A stretch of DNA of 50,275 bases from Parcubacteria group bacterium (GTDB taxonomy: Bacteria; Patescibacteriota; Minisyncoccia; UBA10092), in assembly GCA_016188835.1 (NCBI GenBank), contig JACPHB010000004.1, positions 1-50,275 of the forward strand, given 5' to 3'. Numbering within the stretch: position 1 is the stretch's first letter; every line of letters starts with the position of its first letter. A program made the position numbers and the translations under genes. Below the pieces are notes generated by a model. The model did not search any database. It was not told the DNA's origin and saw only the letters and a program-made list of their open reading frames with translations. Shown one piece after another: positions 1 to 9,217 of this stretch.

Positions 1-1
1 A

Positions 2-328
2 ATGGGCATTGAAACAAAAATGAAAGATCTTCAGATTTTTCCCGGCGGAATGAAAAAAGGCGATTGGGATGTCGGTATTGCCGTTGACGCTATACGACTT
101 AGCGAAACCACACTCGATGCTTTAATTTTAGGCACCGGCGACGGCGATTTTGTTCCGCTTGTTGAGTATTTAATAGGAAGGGGCCGGCAAGTTGAAATTA
201 TCGCTTTCGGCCGCTCAACTTCGGCAAAACTTAAAGAGGCCGCCGATGATTTCATAGATATGTCGGCCGATCCAAAAAAATTCACCATTCCAATTAAAAA
301 ATCCAAAAATGTAAAAATTAAAAAATAA
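2..328 (+). CDS. NYN/LabA-like (DUF88) domain protein, 5' end outside the window
   Basis: Protein has LILGTGDGDFVPLVEYLIGRGRQVEIIAFGRSTS...L, typical of NYN/LabA PIN-like domains; N-terminus truncated by window edge. Confidence 0.75.
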   Translation: MGIETKMKDLQIFPGGMKKGDWDVGIAVDAIRLSETTLDALILGTGDGDFVPLVEYLIGRGRQVEIIAFGRSTSAKLKEAADDFIDMSADPKKFTIPIKKSKNVKIKK

Positions 329-437
329 TTAAAATTAAAAATGATTCGTCTATGGATAGATAGTTCAGAACTCGACATATCGATATTTCGAAATTTCGGG
401 CAGCTGACCTAAAATCCATAGGTGAATCTCCACAAAT

Positions 438-2552
438 ATGGAGAAAACCAAAAAATATTCTTTAGAACTGGGTGGCCAAACCTTAAAAATAGAAATTGGC
501 AAACTGGCCGGCCAAGCCAACGGCGCGGTAATCGCTCAATTGGGCGATACCGTGGTTCTTGCGACCGCCGTAATATCAAAAAATCAAAAAATCGGGGCGG
601 ACTATATGCCGCTTATCGTTGATTATGAAGAAAAATTCTACGCCCGCGGCAAGATATTGGGTTCGCGGTTTGTGAGGCGCGAAGGCCGGCCGTCGGAAGA
701 AGCGATTTTAAACGCCCGATTAATTGACCGCGCCATTAGGCCGCTTTTTGACCAAAGCGTCAGAAATGAAATCCAAGTTGTTTCAACGGTTCTGTCTGTT
801 GACGAAAAAAATGATCCCGATGTTATCGCCATGATTGCTTCATCAATAGCAATCGCGATTTCGGACATCCCCTGGAACGGGCCGATCGCCGCCGTAAGAA
901 TCGGTAGAATCGATTCGAAATGGATTTTAAATCCCAGTTTTGAAGAACGAATGGCCGGCATTGCGGACTTGGTGATTTCGGTTTCTCCGGATCTAAAAAT
1001 TAATATGATAGAAGCGGGTGGTTCCGAAATCAAAGAAGAAGATTTGATCGCTGGTTTTGAATTTGCGGAAAAACCGCTAAAAGATATTGTTGAATTTAGT
1101 AAAAAAATTGCCGATGAATTTAATACGCCAAAAACTTCGGTTGTTTTGGAAGTAAATGATAATGAGCTTGAAGAAACGGTAGTTAAATTTTTAAGCAAAG
1201 ACAAAGCGCTTGAAGCCGCTATTTATGAAAAAAAGAAAGGACAGCGTTTGGTTAATTTGGACGCGCTTAAAGAAGAGTTAAAAACTTATATCGCTAAAAT
1301 TGACCTGCCTGCGCAGACAGGTGAATCAAAAGTAAAAATGGCCGAAGTTTTCTTTGAAAAAGAAATTGATAAAATGGTTCATAAAAATGTTCTGGAGCGA
1401 GAACTGCGGCCGGATGGGAGATCTCTTGACGAGCTGCGCGATCTTGTTTCTGAAACGGCGTTTCTTCCCAGAACTCACGGCAGCGGGTTGTTTCAGCGCG
1501 GTGAAACTCAGGTTTTGTCGGCGTTAACGCTCGGCGCGCCTTCAGACGAACAAATCGTTGAGGGTATGGTGGTGCAAACCAAAAAACATTTTATGCATCA
1601 ATATAATTTTCCGCCTTTTTCGGTTGGCGAAACCGGAAGAATGGGCGGTCCCGGCCGGCGGGAAATCGGCCACGGCGCTTTGGCTGAAAAGGCGCTCGAA
1701 CCGATGATCCCCAAAAAAGAAGAATTCCCCTATGCCATCAGGGTGGTTTCCGAGGTTTTATCGTCAAACGGTTCTTCATCTATGGCATCAACCTGCGCTT
1801 CAACTTTGGCGCTTATGGATGGCGGCGTGCCGATTAAAAAACCCGTGGCCGGCATCGCCATGGGGCTGATAAGCGACGGAAAAAACAATCATAAAATTTT
1901 AACCGATATTCAGGGGCCTGAAGACCACTATGGCGATATGGATTTTAAAGTTGCCGGAACGCGCGACGGCGTTACCGCCCTGCAAATGGACGTAAAAATA
2001 AATGGCGTAGACGTTGAAACCCTTAAAAAAGCTCTGGCGCAAGCGAAGAAAGCACGGCTTCAAATTTTAGACCATATGGCAAAAACCATTGCCGAACCGA
2101 AAAAAGAATTATCACCGCTGGCGCCAAGAATTATCACAATGGAAGTTCATCCCGATAAAATTCGGGAAGTAATCGGGCCGGGCGGCAAAGTTATAAACGA
2201 CATTATCGCCAAAACCGGCGCCGCCATTGATATTGAAGACAGCGGCTTAGTTTTCATCACCGCCTTGAGTGAGAAAAGCGGTTTGGAAGCAAAGAGAATA
2301 ATAGAAGAAATTGTAAAAGAGTATCAAATTGGCGATATTGTTTCAGGAATGGTGACTCAAATACTTGATTTTGGCGCCATTGTTGAGTTCGGCAAAAAAG
2401 ATGGAATGATTCATATTTCCGAGCTCGCCCCGTACCGCGTCAACAAAGTTACCGACATCGTAAACGTCGGCGATGAAGTAAAAGTTAGGATAAAAAGAAT
2501 CGAAAACGGCAAAATCAGTTTGTCATTGAAGGATGTTGTGGATAAGCGATAA
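438..2552 (+). CDS. pnp: Polyribonucleotide nucleotidyltransferase (PNPase)
   Basis: Two RNase PH-like domains, KH motif IREVIGPGGKVINDIIAKTGAAIDIEDSG, C-terminal S1 domain. Confidence 0.97.
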   Translation: MEKTKKYSLELGGQTLKIEIGKLAGQANGAVIAQLGDTVVLATAVISKNQKIGADYMPLIVDYEEKFYARGKILGSRFVRREGRPSEEAILNARLIDRAIRPLFDQSVRNEIQVVSTVLSVDEKNDPDVIAMIASSIAIAISDIPWNGPIAAVRIGRIDSKWILNPSFEERMAGIADLVISVSPDLKINMIEAGGSEIKEEDLIAGFEFAEKPLKDIVEFSKKIADEFNTPKTSVVLEVNDNELEETVVKFLSKDKALEAAIYEKKKGQRLVNLDALKEELKTYIAKIDLPAQTGESKVKMAEVFFEKEIDKMVHKNVLERELRPDGRSLDELRDLVSETAFLPRTHGSGLFQRGETQVLSALTLGAPSDEQIVEGMVVQTKKHFMHQYNFPPFSVGETGRMGGPGRREIGHGALAEKALEPMIPKKEEFPYAIRVVSEVLSSNGSSSMASTCASTLALMDGGVPIKKPVAGIAMGLISDGKNNHKILTDIQGPEDHYGDMDFKVAGTRDGVTALQMDVKINGVDVETLKKALAQAKKARLQILDHMAKTIAEPKKELSPLAPRIITMEVHPDKIREVIGPGGKVINDIIAKTGAAIDIEDSGLVFITALSEKSGLEAKRIIEEIVKEYQIGDIVSGMVTQILDFGAIVEFGKKDGMIHISELAPYRVNKVTDIVNVGDEVKVRIKRIENGKISLSLKDVVDKR

Positions 2553-2562
2553 GTAAAAAAAC

Positions 2563-2934
2563 ATGAAAGAAAACTTTCCGTCACAGGATGAAGAAAGTGA
2601 AAATGAGAATCTCATAGCAGATGCTGAACATGTGGTTAATTCCATGTGGGAAAAAGCTATGGATGTTGACAATCTTCCATTAAGCGTTGATCCAAGTTAC
2701 CAGATATGGTCAGAAGATTTAGAAAGGCGTAAAAGCGCTTTTGCAAGAGTTTTATTTAATAAAGCTAGAGAATCGGTCGGAGAGAACAAGCTGCATTCAG
2801 CACAAACACTTAAACATCTTATGGAGCTTCTTAATAATTCAGAGCGGCACGAATTATTAAAAGAACTAATGACAACCGATGAAGCAATACAAAAATTGGT
2901 TGTAGATGCAGAACAGCAGATAAAATCGAAATAA
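2563..2934 (+). CDS. Hypothetical protein
   Basis: 123-aa ORF just downstream of pnp on the same strand; no recognised family. Confidence 0.55.
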   Translation: MKENFPSQDEESENENLIADAEHVVNSMWEKAMDVDNLPLSVDPSYQIWSEDLERRKSAFARVLFNKARESVGENKLHSAQTLKHLMELLNNSERHELLKELMTTDEAIQKLVVDAEQQIKSK

Positions 2935-3059
2935 ATATTCCTCAGCAAACTCTATAGATTTCTAAAAACAAAATATAATTCTAATCAAATTACTGTTTTT
3001 CAACCGATCGGAAAAATAATCGTAATTGGTAATAAACATATTTTAAACATTGTGGATAA

Positions 3060-3098
3060 GTTAAGGAAACCGGTCGCCGCAGGCGACCGGTTTTTATG
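3060..3098 (+). terminator. Intrinsic terminator-like hairpin
   Basis: AACCGGTCGCC GCA GGCGACCGGTTTTTAT stem-loop with U-tract. Confidence 0.75.
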
Positions 3099-3117
3099 TT
3101 AGAATAATAAAAGTGGG

Positions 3118-3159
3118 CTATCCGCCTTCGCTGAAGCTTCGGCGGATGCTCACAAGAAA
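3118..3159. repeat. Palindromic CPR-type repeat (TCCGCCTTCGCTGAAGCTTCGGCGGA)
   Basis: Inverted repeat GTG.GC.ATCCGCC...GGCGGATGCTCAC directly upstream of the 3163 CDS. Confidence 0.7.
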
Positions 3160-3162
3160 TTT

Positions 3163-4263
3163 ATGGCAGATCCAATCACGCAAAAAGATGAAAATATTAT
3201 CATACGGACGATGAAAGGCGATCTGGAAGATTTGAAAAATCCTCATCCAAAAAAAGAGAAAGAGCCGATTCCAACGGTACCGGCAGGGCCAATTTCCAAA
3301 GAAGCCATGGCGCCTTTTGTTCAAGCGCCGGCGTCTCTTCCGCCAATGCCCAAAGTTGAATCAAGGCCCGCCTCTTCGCTGAGCGGACCGCCGATTTTGG
3401 TTGTCCCACCTAAAATAATTCCGCCAAAAGAAATTGCTGAAATCCCGACTAAACCTTTGTTTAAAGCAACACCGGTTTGGATTAAAATCGGCAGTATTGG
3501 TTTAGGAGTACTCCTAATAATATTGGTTGGGCTTTACGGTTATTGGAAAATTTTTATTCAAAGCCGGCCGATAATTAAACCGCCAGTAGCAACCACAACG
3601 CCGCCAATCCTGCCGACAACACCAACGGCCACCTCCACTGCCCCGATAAAATTCTTCAATAAACTGCCAAACAAAGAAATTACGATTGAAATTTCCTCAA
3701 AAACTTCCGCCGCCATGCTTAACGCCTTAAAATCCGAAGCGGCAATGGAAGAAACGAGGGCATCGATTAAGCAGATTAAAATAACTTATCAGGGAAAACC
3801 GATAACTACCGAAGAGTTTTTAAATTTAATGTCTATATTCGCGCCGCAGGATTTTTTGCCAAATTACGAAAGCGAATTCGTCTTAGCGTTTTTTAACCAA
3901 AAAGAAGGAGCGCGACCGATTTTGATTCTTAAAGCCAAAAAAAGAAGTGAAATGGAAACCCAGATGAAGGACTGGGAATCAAAAACTTTGGCAAGCGATA
4001 TTTTTCCTTTATTTTTAAACGGCGGCCAGCTTCCAAGAGCTTTATCGCCGTTTAAATCGTATTTATTTATCGGCCAGCTGGTGCGCTTTCTAAACGTTAA
4101 GGTGCCATTTGCCTCGCTAAATTATGCTATTTACAACGATTTTCTCGTTTTCACCACCTCAAGCGCCGGAATGTTTGTGATCTTGCAGGATTTAACCGGT
4201 CAAACGGTTTCGCAAAATTACTTGGAAAACTTAAAAGCGTCAATCAACGAATTCGTTAAATAA
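3163..4263 (+). CDS. Hypothetical single-TM protein with Pro-rich N-terminus
   Basis: 366-aa ORF; TM segment IGSIGLGVLLIILVGLYGYWKIFI followed by Pro/Thr linker. Confidence 0.75.
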   Translation: MADPITQKDENIIIRTMKGDLEDLKNPHPKKEKEPIPTVPAGPISKEAMAPFVQAPASLPPMPKVESRPASSLSGPPILVVPPKIIPPKEIAEIPTKPLFKATPVWIKIGSIGLGVLLIILVGLYGYWKIFIQSRPIIKPPVATTTPPILPTTPTATSTAPIKFFNKLPNKEITIEISSKTSAAMLNALKSEAAMEETRASIKQIKITYQGKPITTEEFLNLMSIFAPQDFLPNYESEFVLAFFNQKEGARPILILKAKKRSEMETQMKDWESKTLASDIFPLFLNGGQLPRALSPFKSYLFIGQLVRFLNVKVPFASLNYAIYNDFLVFTTSSAGMFVILQDLTGQTVSQNYLENLKASINEFVK

Positions 4264-4282
4264 ATAACAATTAAACGCTGCC

Positions 4283-4420
4283 CCGCGAAAGAAAAAATAT
4301 TTGAGCGGGTTTTGAGGCCGTTTTGGCAAGGTGTCCCGCTTTGCGGGGCCAAAACGGCCGAAACCTCGGAGCCCCGCGCTGGCGGGGCGAGAATGAGCAA
4401 AAATATTTTTTCTTTCGCGG
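4283..4420. repeat. Large intergenic stem-loop element, family 2
   Basis: Arms CCGCGAAAGAAAAAATATTTG (4283-4303) and CAAAAATATTTTTTCTTTCGCGG (4398-4420) enclose a GC-rich core with nested hairpins. Confidence 0.8.
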
Positions 4421-4479
4421 AGATATTGCTTGGAAAAATTGGTGTGGATAAATGCCTATTGACTTTTTTTCAAATATCG

Positions 4480-4705
4480 ATTACTCTTAAAGTAAGTTTT
4501 GTTTCTGATCTAATAAAGTTCCGGTTCGCCGGAATTAAAGGTCATCCGCCGACTATTTAGCTCTTTATTTTAAAATCAAACGGTTCTCGTAACCGAGATT
4601 GGAAACGAGACATTATAGGATCGTGAAAGCGGACGCGAATCCAAACAAGGGCGACCAGACCCATTTAAACAACAAAGTTTAGGGGTTACAACGGCGCCCT
4701 TTTCT
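4480..4705 (+). ncRNA. Candidate structured RNA / leader upstream of dksA-like gene
   Basis: TTCCGG-TTCG-CCGGAA hairpin (4518-4535), CGGTT/AACCG hairpin (4581-4595), AAGGGCG (4647-4653) pairing CGCCCTT (4695-4701) followed by a U-rich run; no ORF. Confidence 0.4.
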
Positions 4706-4750
4706 GTTTCTCTATTGCCATTTAAATTTATATTTGCTACTCTAAAACCA

Positions 4751-5146
4751 ATGCTAAATCAACAAACTTTAGATGAATTAAAAACCGCTCTTATTAAAGA
4801 GCGTGATTTGCTTACTAAAGAGCTTGAAACTATTGCTGCACCAGACCCGAATCTTCCTGGCGATTGGGATATAAAACATTCCGAATGGGGCGAAAATCAA
4901 ATAACCAGCAAGGAAGAGCTTGAAACCGGGGAAAGTGTTAATGAATCCGATGAAGATATGAAAAATAAAGCCCTTTCCGACCGCCTGGAATTACGGCTGA
5001 AAGAAGTAAATAACGCGTTAAAAAGAATGGATGGCGGAAATTACGGAACTTGCGAGATATGCCAAAAAGAAATTCCTTTAGAGCGCTTAAAAGCTAATCC
5101 GGCGGCCTCAACCGATATTGAACACGCTGAAAAAAATGGCATCTAA
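4751..5146 (+). CDS. DksA/TraR-family zinc-finger-like protein
   Basis: NYGTCEICQKEIPLERLKANPAA motif; coiled-coil N-terminus; likely start MLNQQTLDELK. Confidence 0.8.
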   Translation: MLNQQTLDELKTALIKERDLLTKELETIAAPDPNLPGDWDIKHSEWGENQITSKEELETGESVNESDEDMKNKALSDRLELRLKEVNNALKRMDGGNYGTCEICQKEIPLERLKANPAASTDIEHAEKNGI

Positions 5147-6674
5147 ACTTTATTCCGCCGCCTTACACGGCATCAACGCGAAAATTGTGGAGGTCGAGTG
5201 CGATTTGGCGCCCGGCCTCTTTAATTTTTCTATTGTCGGACTTCCTGACACGGCGGTGAAAGAATCTAAAGACCGAGTTTCTGCGGCTTTAAAAAACTCC
5301 GGCGCTTCGCCGCCCTCCCGCCGCAATAAAAGAGTCACGGTAAATCTTGCGCCGGCTGATTTAAAAAAAGAGGGTCCGGCCTATGATCTTCCTATTGCTT
5401 TAGGTTATTTGTTGGTCTCGGATCAAATCAAGTTTGATCCGGAAAAAAAATTATTTGCCGGAGAGCTGGCCCTTGATGGAGGATTGAGGCCTGTAAGCGG
5501 TATTCTTTCAATAGTTATTGAGGCCAAGAACCGAGGATTTAAAACGGTGTTTATTCCAAAAACCAACGCGGCCGAAGCATCGCTCGTGAGAGACATTGAA
5601 ATTATCGGAGCCAGCAATCTAACCGAAATTTTTGAACACCTTGAAAATAAAAAAATTATCAGTCCGTATCTAAATTCCGATTTGGAATCGGAATTCTCAA
5701 AAAATTCGGAAGAAAATTCCGAAGTTGACCTGTCTTTAATCCGCGGCCAGGAAAAAGCAAAACGGGTTTTAGAAATCGCCGCGGCCGGAAATCATAACGT
5801 GATCATGTCGGGACCGCCGGGTTCGGGAAAAACGCTTTTAGCAAAAGCACTGGCTTCAATTTTGCCTAAATTAAACTTGGAAGAAGCCATTGAAGTAATG
5901 AGAATTTGGAGTGTTGCCGGACTACTTAAGGAAGACAAGTCGCTTCTATATAAAAGGCCTTTCCGGGCGCCGCATCATACCGCGTCGGGAATATCTCTCG
6001 TCGGCGGCGGCGCCTGGCCCCGGCCGGGAGAAATTTCTCTATCTCATCGCGGCGTTCTTTTTCTTGATGAATTCCCAGAATTTTCTCGGGATGTTTTAGA
6101 AAACCTAAGGCAACCGCTTGAAGAAAGCGCGGTTACCGTTAGCAGGGCTCAGGGGAGTATCACTTTTCCGGCTCAATTTTTGATGGTTGCTTCAATGAAC
6201 CCCTGCCCCTGCGGCTATTTAAATGATTCTTTAAAAGAATGCGTTTGCGCGCCAAATCAAATTATAAGATACAAAAGAAAATTGTCGGGCCCTCTTCTTG
6301 ATAGAATCGACCTTCACGTTGAAGTGCCACGGCTTAAATATGAAGAAATGTCTTATGAACCGGCCGGCGAAACCAGCCAAACCGTGAGAAAAAGAGTCGA
6401 AAAAGCTCGTGTAATTCAAGTATCGCGCTTTAGCGGCGACGGCATTCTGACCAATCGCGAAATGTCAATCCGCCATATTAAAAAACATTGCGCCCTTGAT
6501 GAAACGGCAGAGAAAATGATGAAAAACGCGGTCAGCAAAATGGGTTTTTCAACGCGCACCTATCATCGGCTTTTAAAAATATCGCGTACCATCGCCGATC
6601 TCTCCGGCGAAGAAAACATCAAATCAGATCACCTCGCCGAGGCATTGCAATATCGCCCAAGAGAAGAGGTTTGA
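5136..6674 (+). CDS. comM: ComM/YifB-family Mg-chelatase-like AAA+ ATPase
   Basis: LYSAALHGINAKIVEVE..., GPPGSGKTLLAKAL Walker A, FRAPHHTAS, MNPCPCG; start overlaps the dksA-like stop. Confidence 0.95.
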   Translation: MASKLYSAALHGINAKIVEVECDLAPGLFNFSIVGLPDTAVKESKDRVSAALKNSGASPPSRRNKRVTVNLAPADLKKEGPAYDLPIALGYLLVSDQIKFDPEKKLFAGELALDGGLRPVSGILSIVIEAKNRGFKTVFIPKTNAAEASLVRDIEIIGASNLTEIFEHLENKKIISPYLNSDLESEFSKNSEENSEVDLSLIRGQEKAKRVLEIAAAGNHNVIMSGPPGSGKTLLAKALASILPKLNLEEAIEVMRIWSVAGLLKEDKSLLYKRPFRAPHHTASGISLVGGGAWPRPGEISLSHRGVLFLDEFPEFSRDVLENLRQPLEESAVTVSRAQGSITFPAQFLMVASMNPCPCGYLNDSLKECVCAPNQIIRYKRKLSGPLLDRIDLHVEVPRLKYEEMSYEPAGETSQTVRKRVEKARVIQVSRFSGDGILTNREMSIRHIKKHCALDETAEKMMKNAVSKMGFSTRTYHRLLKISRTIADLSGEENIKSDHLAEALQYRPREEV

Positions 6675-6678
6675 TTAT

Positions 6679-6939
6679 CTAATCACCATAATTATTTTCT
6701 TTCCACCATTTTAGTATATCTTTGGGACTTATACCGCAGTTTCTAATACATTTTTTTATAGAATCCATAGTCCCCATTGGGATATCTTCGTTGTTTTTGC
6801 TAGGTATTTTTACTGTGTATTGATAGCCAGGTCTTCTGTATACATCATCGTCACCATGCGTTGCTTGTAAAACAAATCCGTGCGCATTTAGAAACGCACG
6901 GACTTCTGCGCTTTTACGACCTCTAAAATATTTAGCCAT
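6679..6939 (-). CDS. HicA-like toxin (putative mRNA interferase)
   Basis: KSAEVRAFLNAHGFVLQATHGDDDVYRR...VKIPSKNNEDIPMGTMDSIKKCIRNCGIS resembles the HicA dsRBD-like fold. Confidence 0.7.
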   Translation of the reverse strand: MAKYFRGRKSAEVRAFLNAHGFVLQATHGDDDVYRRPGYQYTVKIPSKNNEDIPMGTMDSIKKCIRNCGISPKDILKWWKENNYGD

Positions 6940-7270
6940 TTACTCTTAGAGTAGATATAGGACGAGTAAAGGAATAAAAACCTCCAACTTTTGACTCTCT
7001 TATAAATTCTAATAAACCCAATATCGGCGCTAAATGATAATATATATGGTATTTAAATGGTAGAGATGTATTTAGGCTTGCTTCTAGATTTTCTTGACTA
7101 GTTATTACTGCCTTAAGAATTGCTGTTGTCCCTTTTATTAGTTTATCTAAAACTAAATCAAAATCTTTAGATTCCTCTACATAACCAGTTTCTTTACAAA
7201 TACCAAAATACCTTCCGTTCCATTTGAAGATTCTAAAATGCAAAATGCCGCTTTTTTTAGTGTTTTTCAT
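6932..7270 (-). CDS. HicB-like antitoxin candidate
   Basis: Overlaps the HicA-like ORF by 8 nt, is upstream on the same strand; LHFRIFKWNGRYFGICKETGYVEESKDFDLVLDKLIKGTTAIL resembles a degenerate HicB N-terminus. Confidence 0.5.
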   Translation of the reverse strand: MKNTKKSGILHFRIFKWNGRYFGICKETGYVEESKDFDLVLDKLIKGTTAILKAVITSQENLEASLNTSLPFKYHIYYHLAPILGLLEFIRESKVGGFYSFTRPISTLRVNG

Positions 7271-7380
7271 CTTTGTTTGTATAATACCAAAATCAACGGC
7301 TTTATACCAAAGACCTGTGGATAAAGTCAAGTTTTATTACGTAACTCAAAAGACACCTCCAAAGATAGCTGTTTCATAAT

Positions 7381-7569
7381 TTAATTTGAATTTTGTTTGA
7401 TTTCCTGTAGGCGCCCATCATTTTCATAGAATTCGTTCGAACATTTATTACAGACAAATACTGGATTATCATTGTTGAATTTAAACATTAAGATGCCGCC
7501 ACAAGTTATTTTGGGACACATCTCTGCATTATATTTGGTCAAAAGTGTATCTAAATACAGATTATTCAC
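7381..7569 (-). CDS. Small hypothetical protein with zinc-ribbon-like cysteines
   Basis: CPKITCGG...FVCNKCSNEFY. Confidence 0.5.
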   Translation of the reverse strand: MNNLYLDTLLTKYNAEMCPKITCGGILMFKFNNDNPVFVCNKCSNEFYENDGRLQEIKQNSN

Positions 7570-7596
7570 ATTATTAATAAAAGATATTGTTATACT

Positions 7597-7875
7597 TTAA
7601 AGTAATAAATTCTTTATTAAACCAGTTAATAAAGAAAATAGCAAAGAGGTTATTGTTGCTGTAAAATATTCTATAAAATAAAACGCTTGAATATGGCTTA
7701 TGCCCCATCTATGTTGCGCTTTGTGTTTCTCGACATTTTCAATATATATATTTAATTTATTTCCTACGACCCACTCGTAGCCACAATAAACCAAGCCATA
7801 TATAAAAGGAATAACTAAACGCCCACTCCAACTATCATTTATAACTCCTATTAAAATGCCGACTATAATATTCAT
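7597..7875 (-). CDS. Hypothetical small membrane protein
   Basis: Hydrophobic segments at both ends of a 92-aa ORF. Confidence 0.5.
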   Translation of the reverse strand: MNIIVGILIGVINDSWSGRLVIPFIYGLVYCGYEWVVGNKLNIYIENVEKHKAQHRWGISHIQAFYFIEYFTATITSLLFSLLTGLIKNLLL

Positions 7876-7976
7876 CTTTTATGCTTTACCTTATCCAATC
7901 GCGATATGCATTGCGTTGCCAACAAAAAGAGCCATTTCACGATAGACACTATGTTTTCTATTATCCATAAAATGCT

Positions 7977-8159
7977 TTATTGTTTTAGGCCACCCCGCCT
8001 AATGCAATTTAAGTAAAAGATATCGTTTAAATTACCTATATGTTTTTCGGCACACTCTTTTCTAATTTTTATTGGTCGCCACTCATACCAATAAAAAACA
8101 AATCCTAAAATAATTAGGATGATTAAAATAATATTTCTATGTTTTTTTATATTATCCAT
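7977..8159 (-). CDS. Hypothetical small membrane-anchored protein
   Basis: MDNIKKHRNIILIILIILGFVFYWYEW...; start chosen at the internal Met. Confidence 0.45.
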   Translation of the reverse strand: MDNIKKHRNIILIILIILGFVFYWYEWRPIKIRKECAEKHIGNLNDIFYLNCIRRGGLKQ

Positions 8160-8181
8160 TTTTAAAATAAATTTTAGAAGT

Positions 8182-8967
8182 TTAGCGCGCAAAAGGATTT
8201 TTAGCGCCACGGACTTCGAAGTGAAGATGACAGCCGGTAGAATTACCGGCGCCTGGAGTTCGCGGATAGCCGCCCATAAAAGCAATAACGCTACCCTGAT
8301 TCACATATTGTCCGGCAGATATTAGAATGCTTTTCAAATGGGTATAGCGAGAAGTAACACCGTTTGGATGAAGAATAACAAGGTTATTACCATAACCGCT
8401 GTTGGCCCATTTGGCGGTGCTTTGAGTCGGATATGCAGTAGTTACCAATCCTGAAGCCGCAGCAAAAACCGGAATGTTTTCATAAAGGCAGTCATCGCCT
8501 CGGGAAATATCAACCGCGTTATACGGGTGAATACGGCCCTGATTAAAACCGGAGGTTGGAAAAATGAAATAACCATCAATAGAAGGGCCATAATATATGG
8601 CGAATCGCGGTGTTGGTTTTGGCGGTTCAACTGTAGGAAACGTAATCGGATTTTGATTTTGAAGTAGCGAATCCTCTCCGGTTATAAGAGGATTGTCAAA
8701 TTCGCTATCTTCATAAATTCCTGAACTATTACCGGCATTGACTACTAAAACCCCCAAAGCCGATTGAATAAAAGAGTTTTCTTTGGGCGTTTCCTGCTTT
8801 GGCGCCGAAACAATTTCGGTGAGTTCTCCGCCGATGTTAGAACCTGAATTCAAATAAGTTCCCAGTCGGTTTTTCAGGCCGCTCGGATTCGCCGAATTTA
8901 ACGCCAAAACCGAAAAAGACACTAAAAACAAAGATACCCAGAAGGGGTACTGTTTGGTTAAAAGCAA
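8182..8967 (-). CDS. M23-family (LytM-like) peptidase, secreted
   Basis: GFNQGRIHPYNAVDISRGDD...GNNLVILHPNGVTSRYTHL...GSTGCHLHFEVR motifs. Confidence 0.88.
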   Translation of the reverse strand: MLLTKQYPFWVSLFLVSFSVLALNSANPSGLKNRLGTYLNSGSNIGGELTEIVSAPKQETPKENSFIQSALGVLVVNAGNSSGIYEDSEFDNPLITGEDSLLQNQNPITFPTVEPPKPTPRFAIYYGPSIDGYFIFPTSGFNQGRIHPYNAVDISRGDDCLYENIPVFAAASGLVTTAYPTQSTAKWANSGYGNNLVILHPNGVTSRYTHLKSILISAGQYVNQGSVIAFMGGYPRTPGAGNSTGCHLHFEVRGAKNPFAR

Positions 8968-9088
8968 AGTTTGTCTTAAAATGTGATAAATAAGCCAAAA
9001 TTAAGGGTAAATCCTTCGTAAAATAAACCAACATTACTTTAATCCTACCAATGGCAAACCATGTGGTCAAGGCAGTTATCCCCAGTTA

Positions 9089-9193
9089 AAAAATCTAAAA
9101 ATAACAAAAATAAAATTCCTTAGCCCTACCCCTCGCTTCGCTCGGGACGCGCGCCCACACCTAGAATTTTATTTTTATTATTTTTAGATTTTT
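9089..9193. repeat. Large intergenic stem-loop element, family 1 (E1)
   Basis: 29-nt arms (9089-9117 / 9165-9193, one mismatch) around CCTTAGCCCTACCCCTCGCTTCGCTCGGGACGCGCGCCCACACCTAG. Confidence 0.9.
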
Positions 9194-9217
9194 ATCTTAC
9201 GTGATATTATATTTTGG

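Noticed and set aside
638-1204. Long antisense ORFs opposite pnp, polA, virB4, ruvA and others
   Set aside because: They lie fully opposite well-supported conserved genes and have composition expected of antisense shadow frames.
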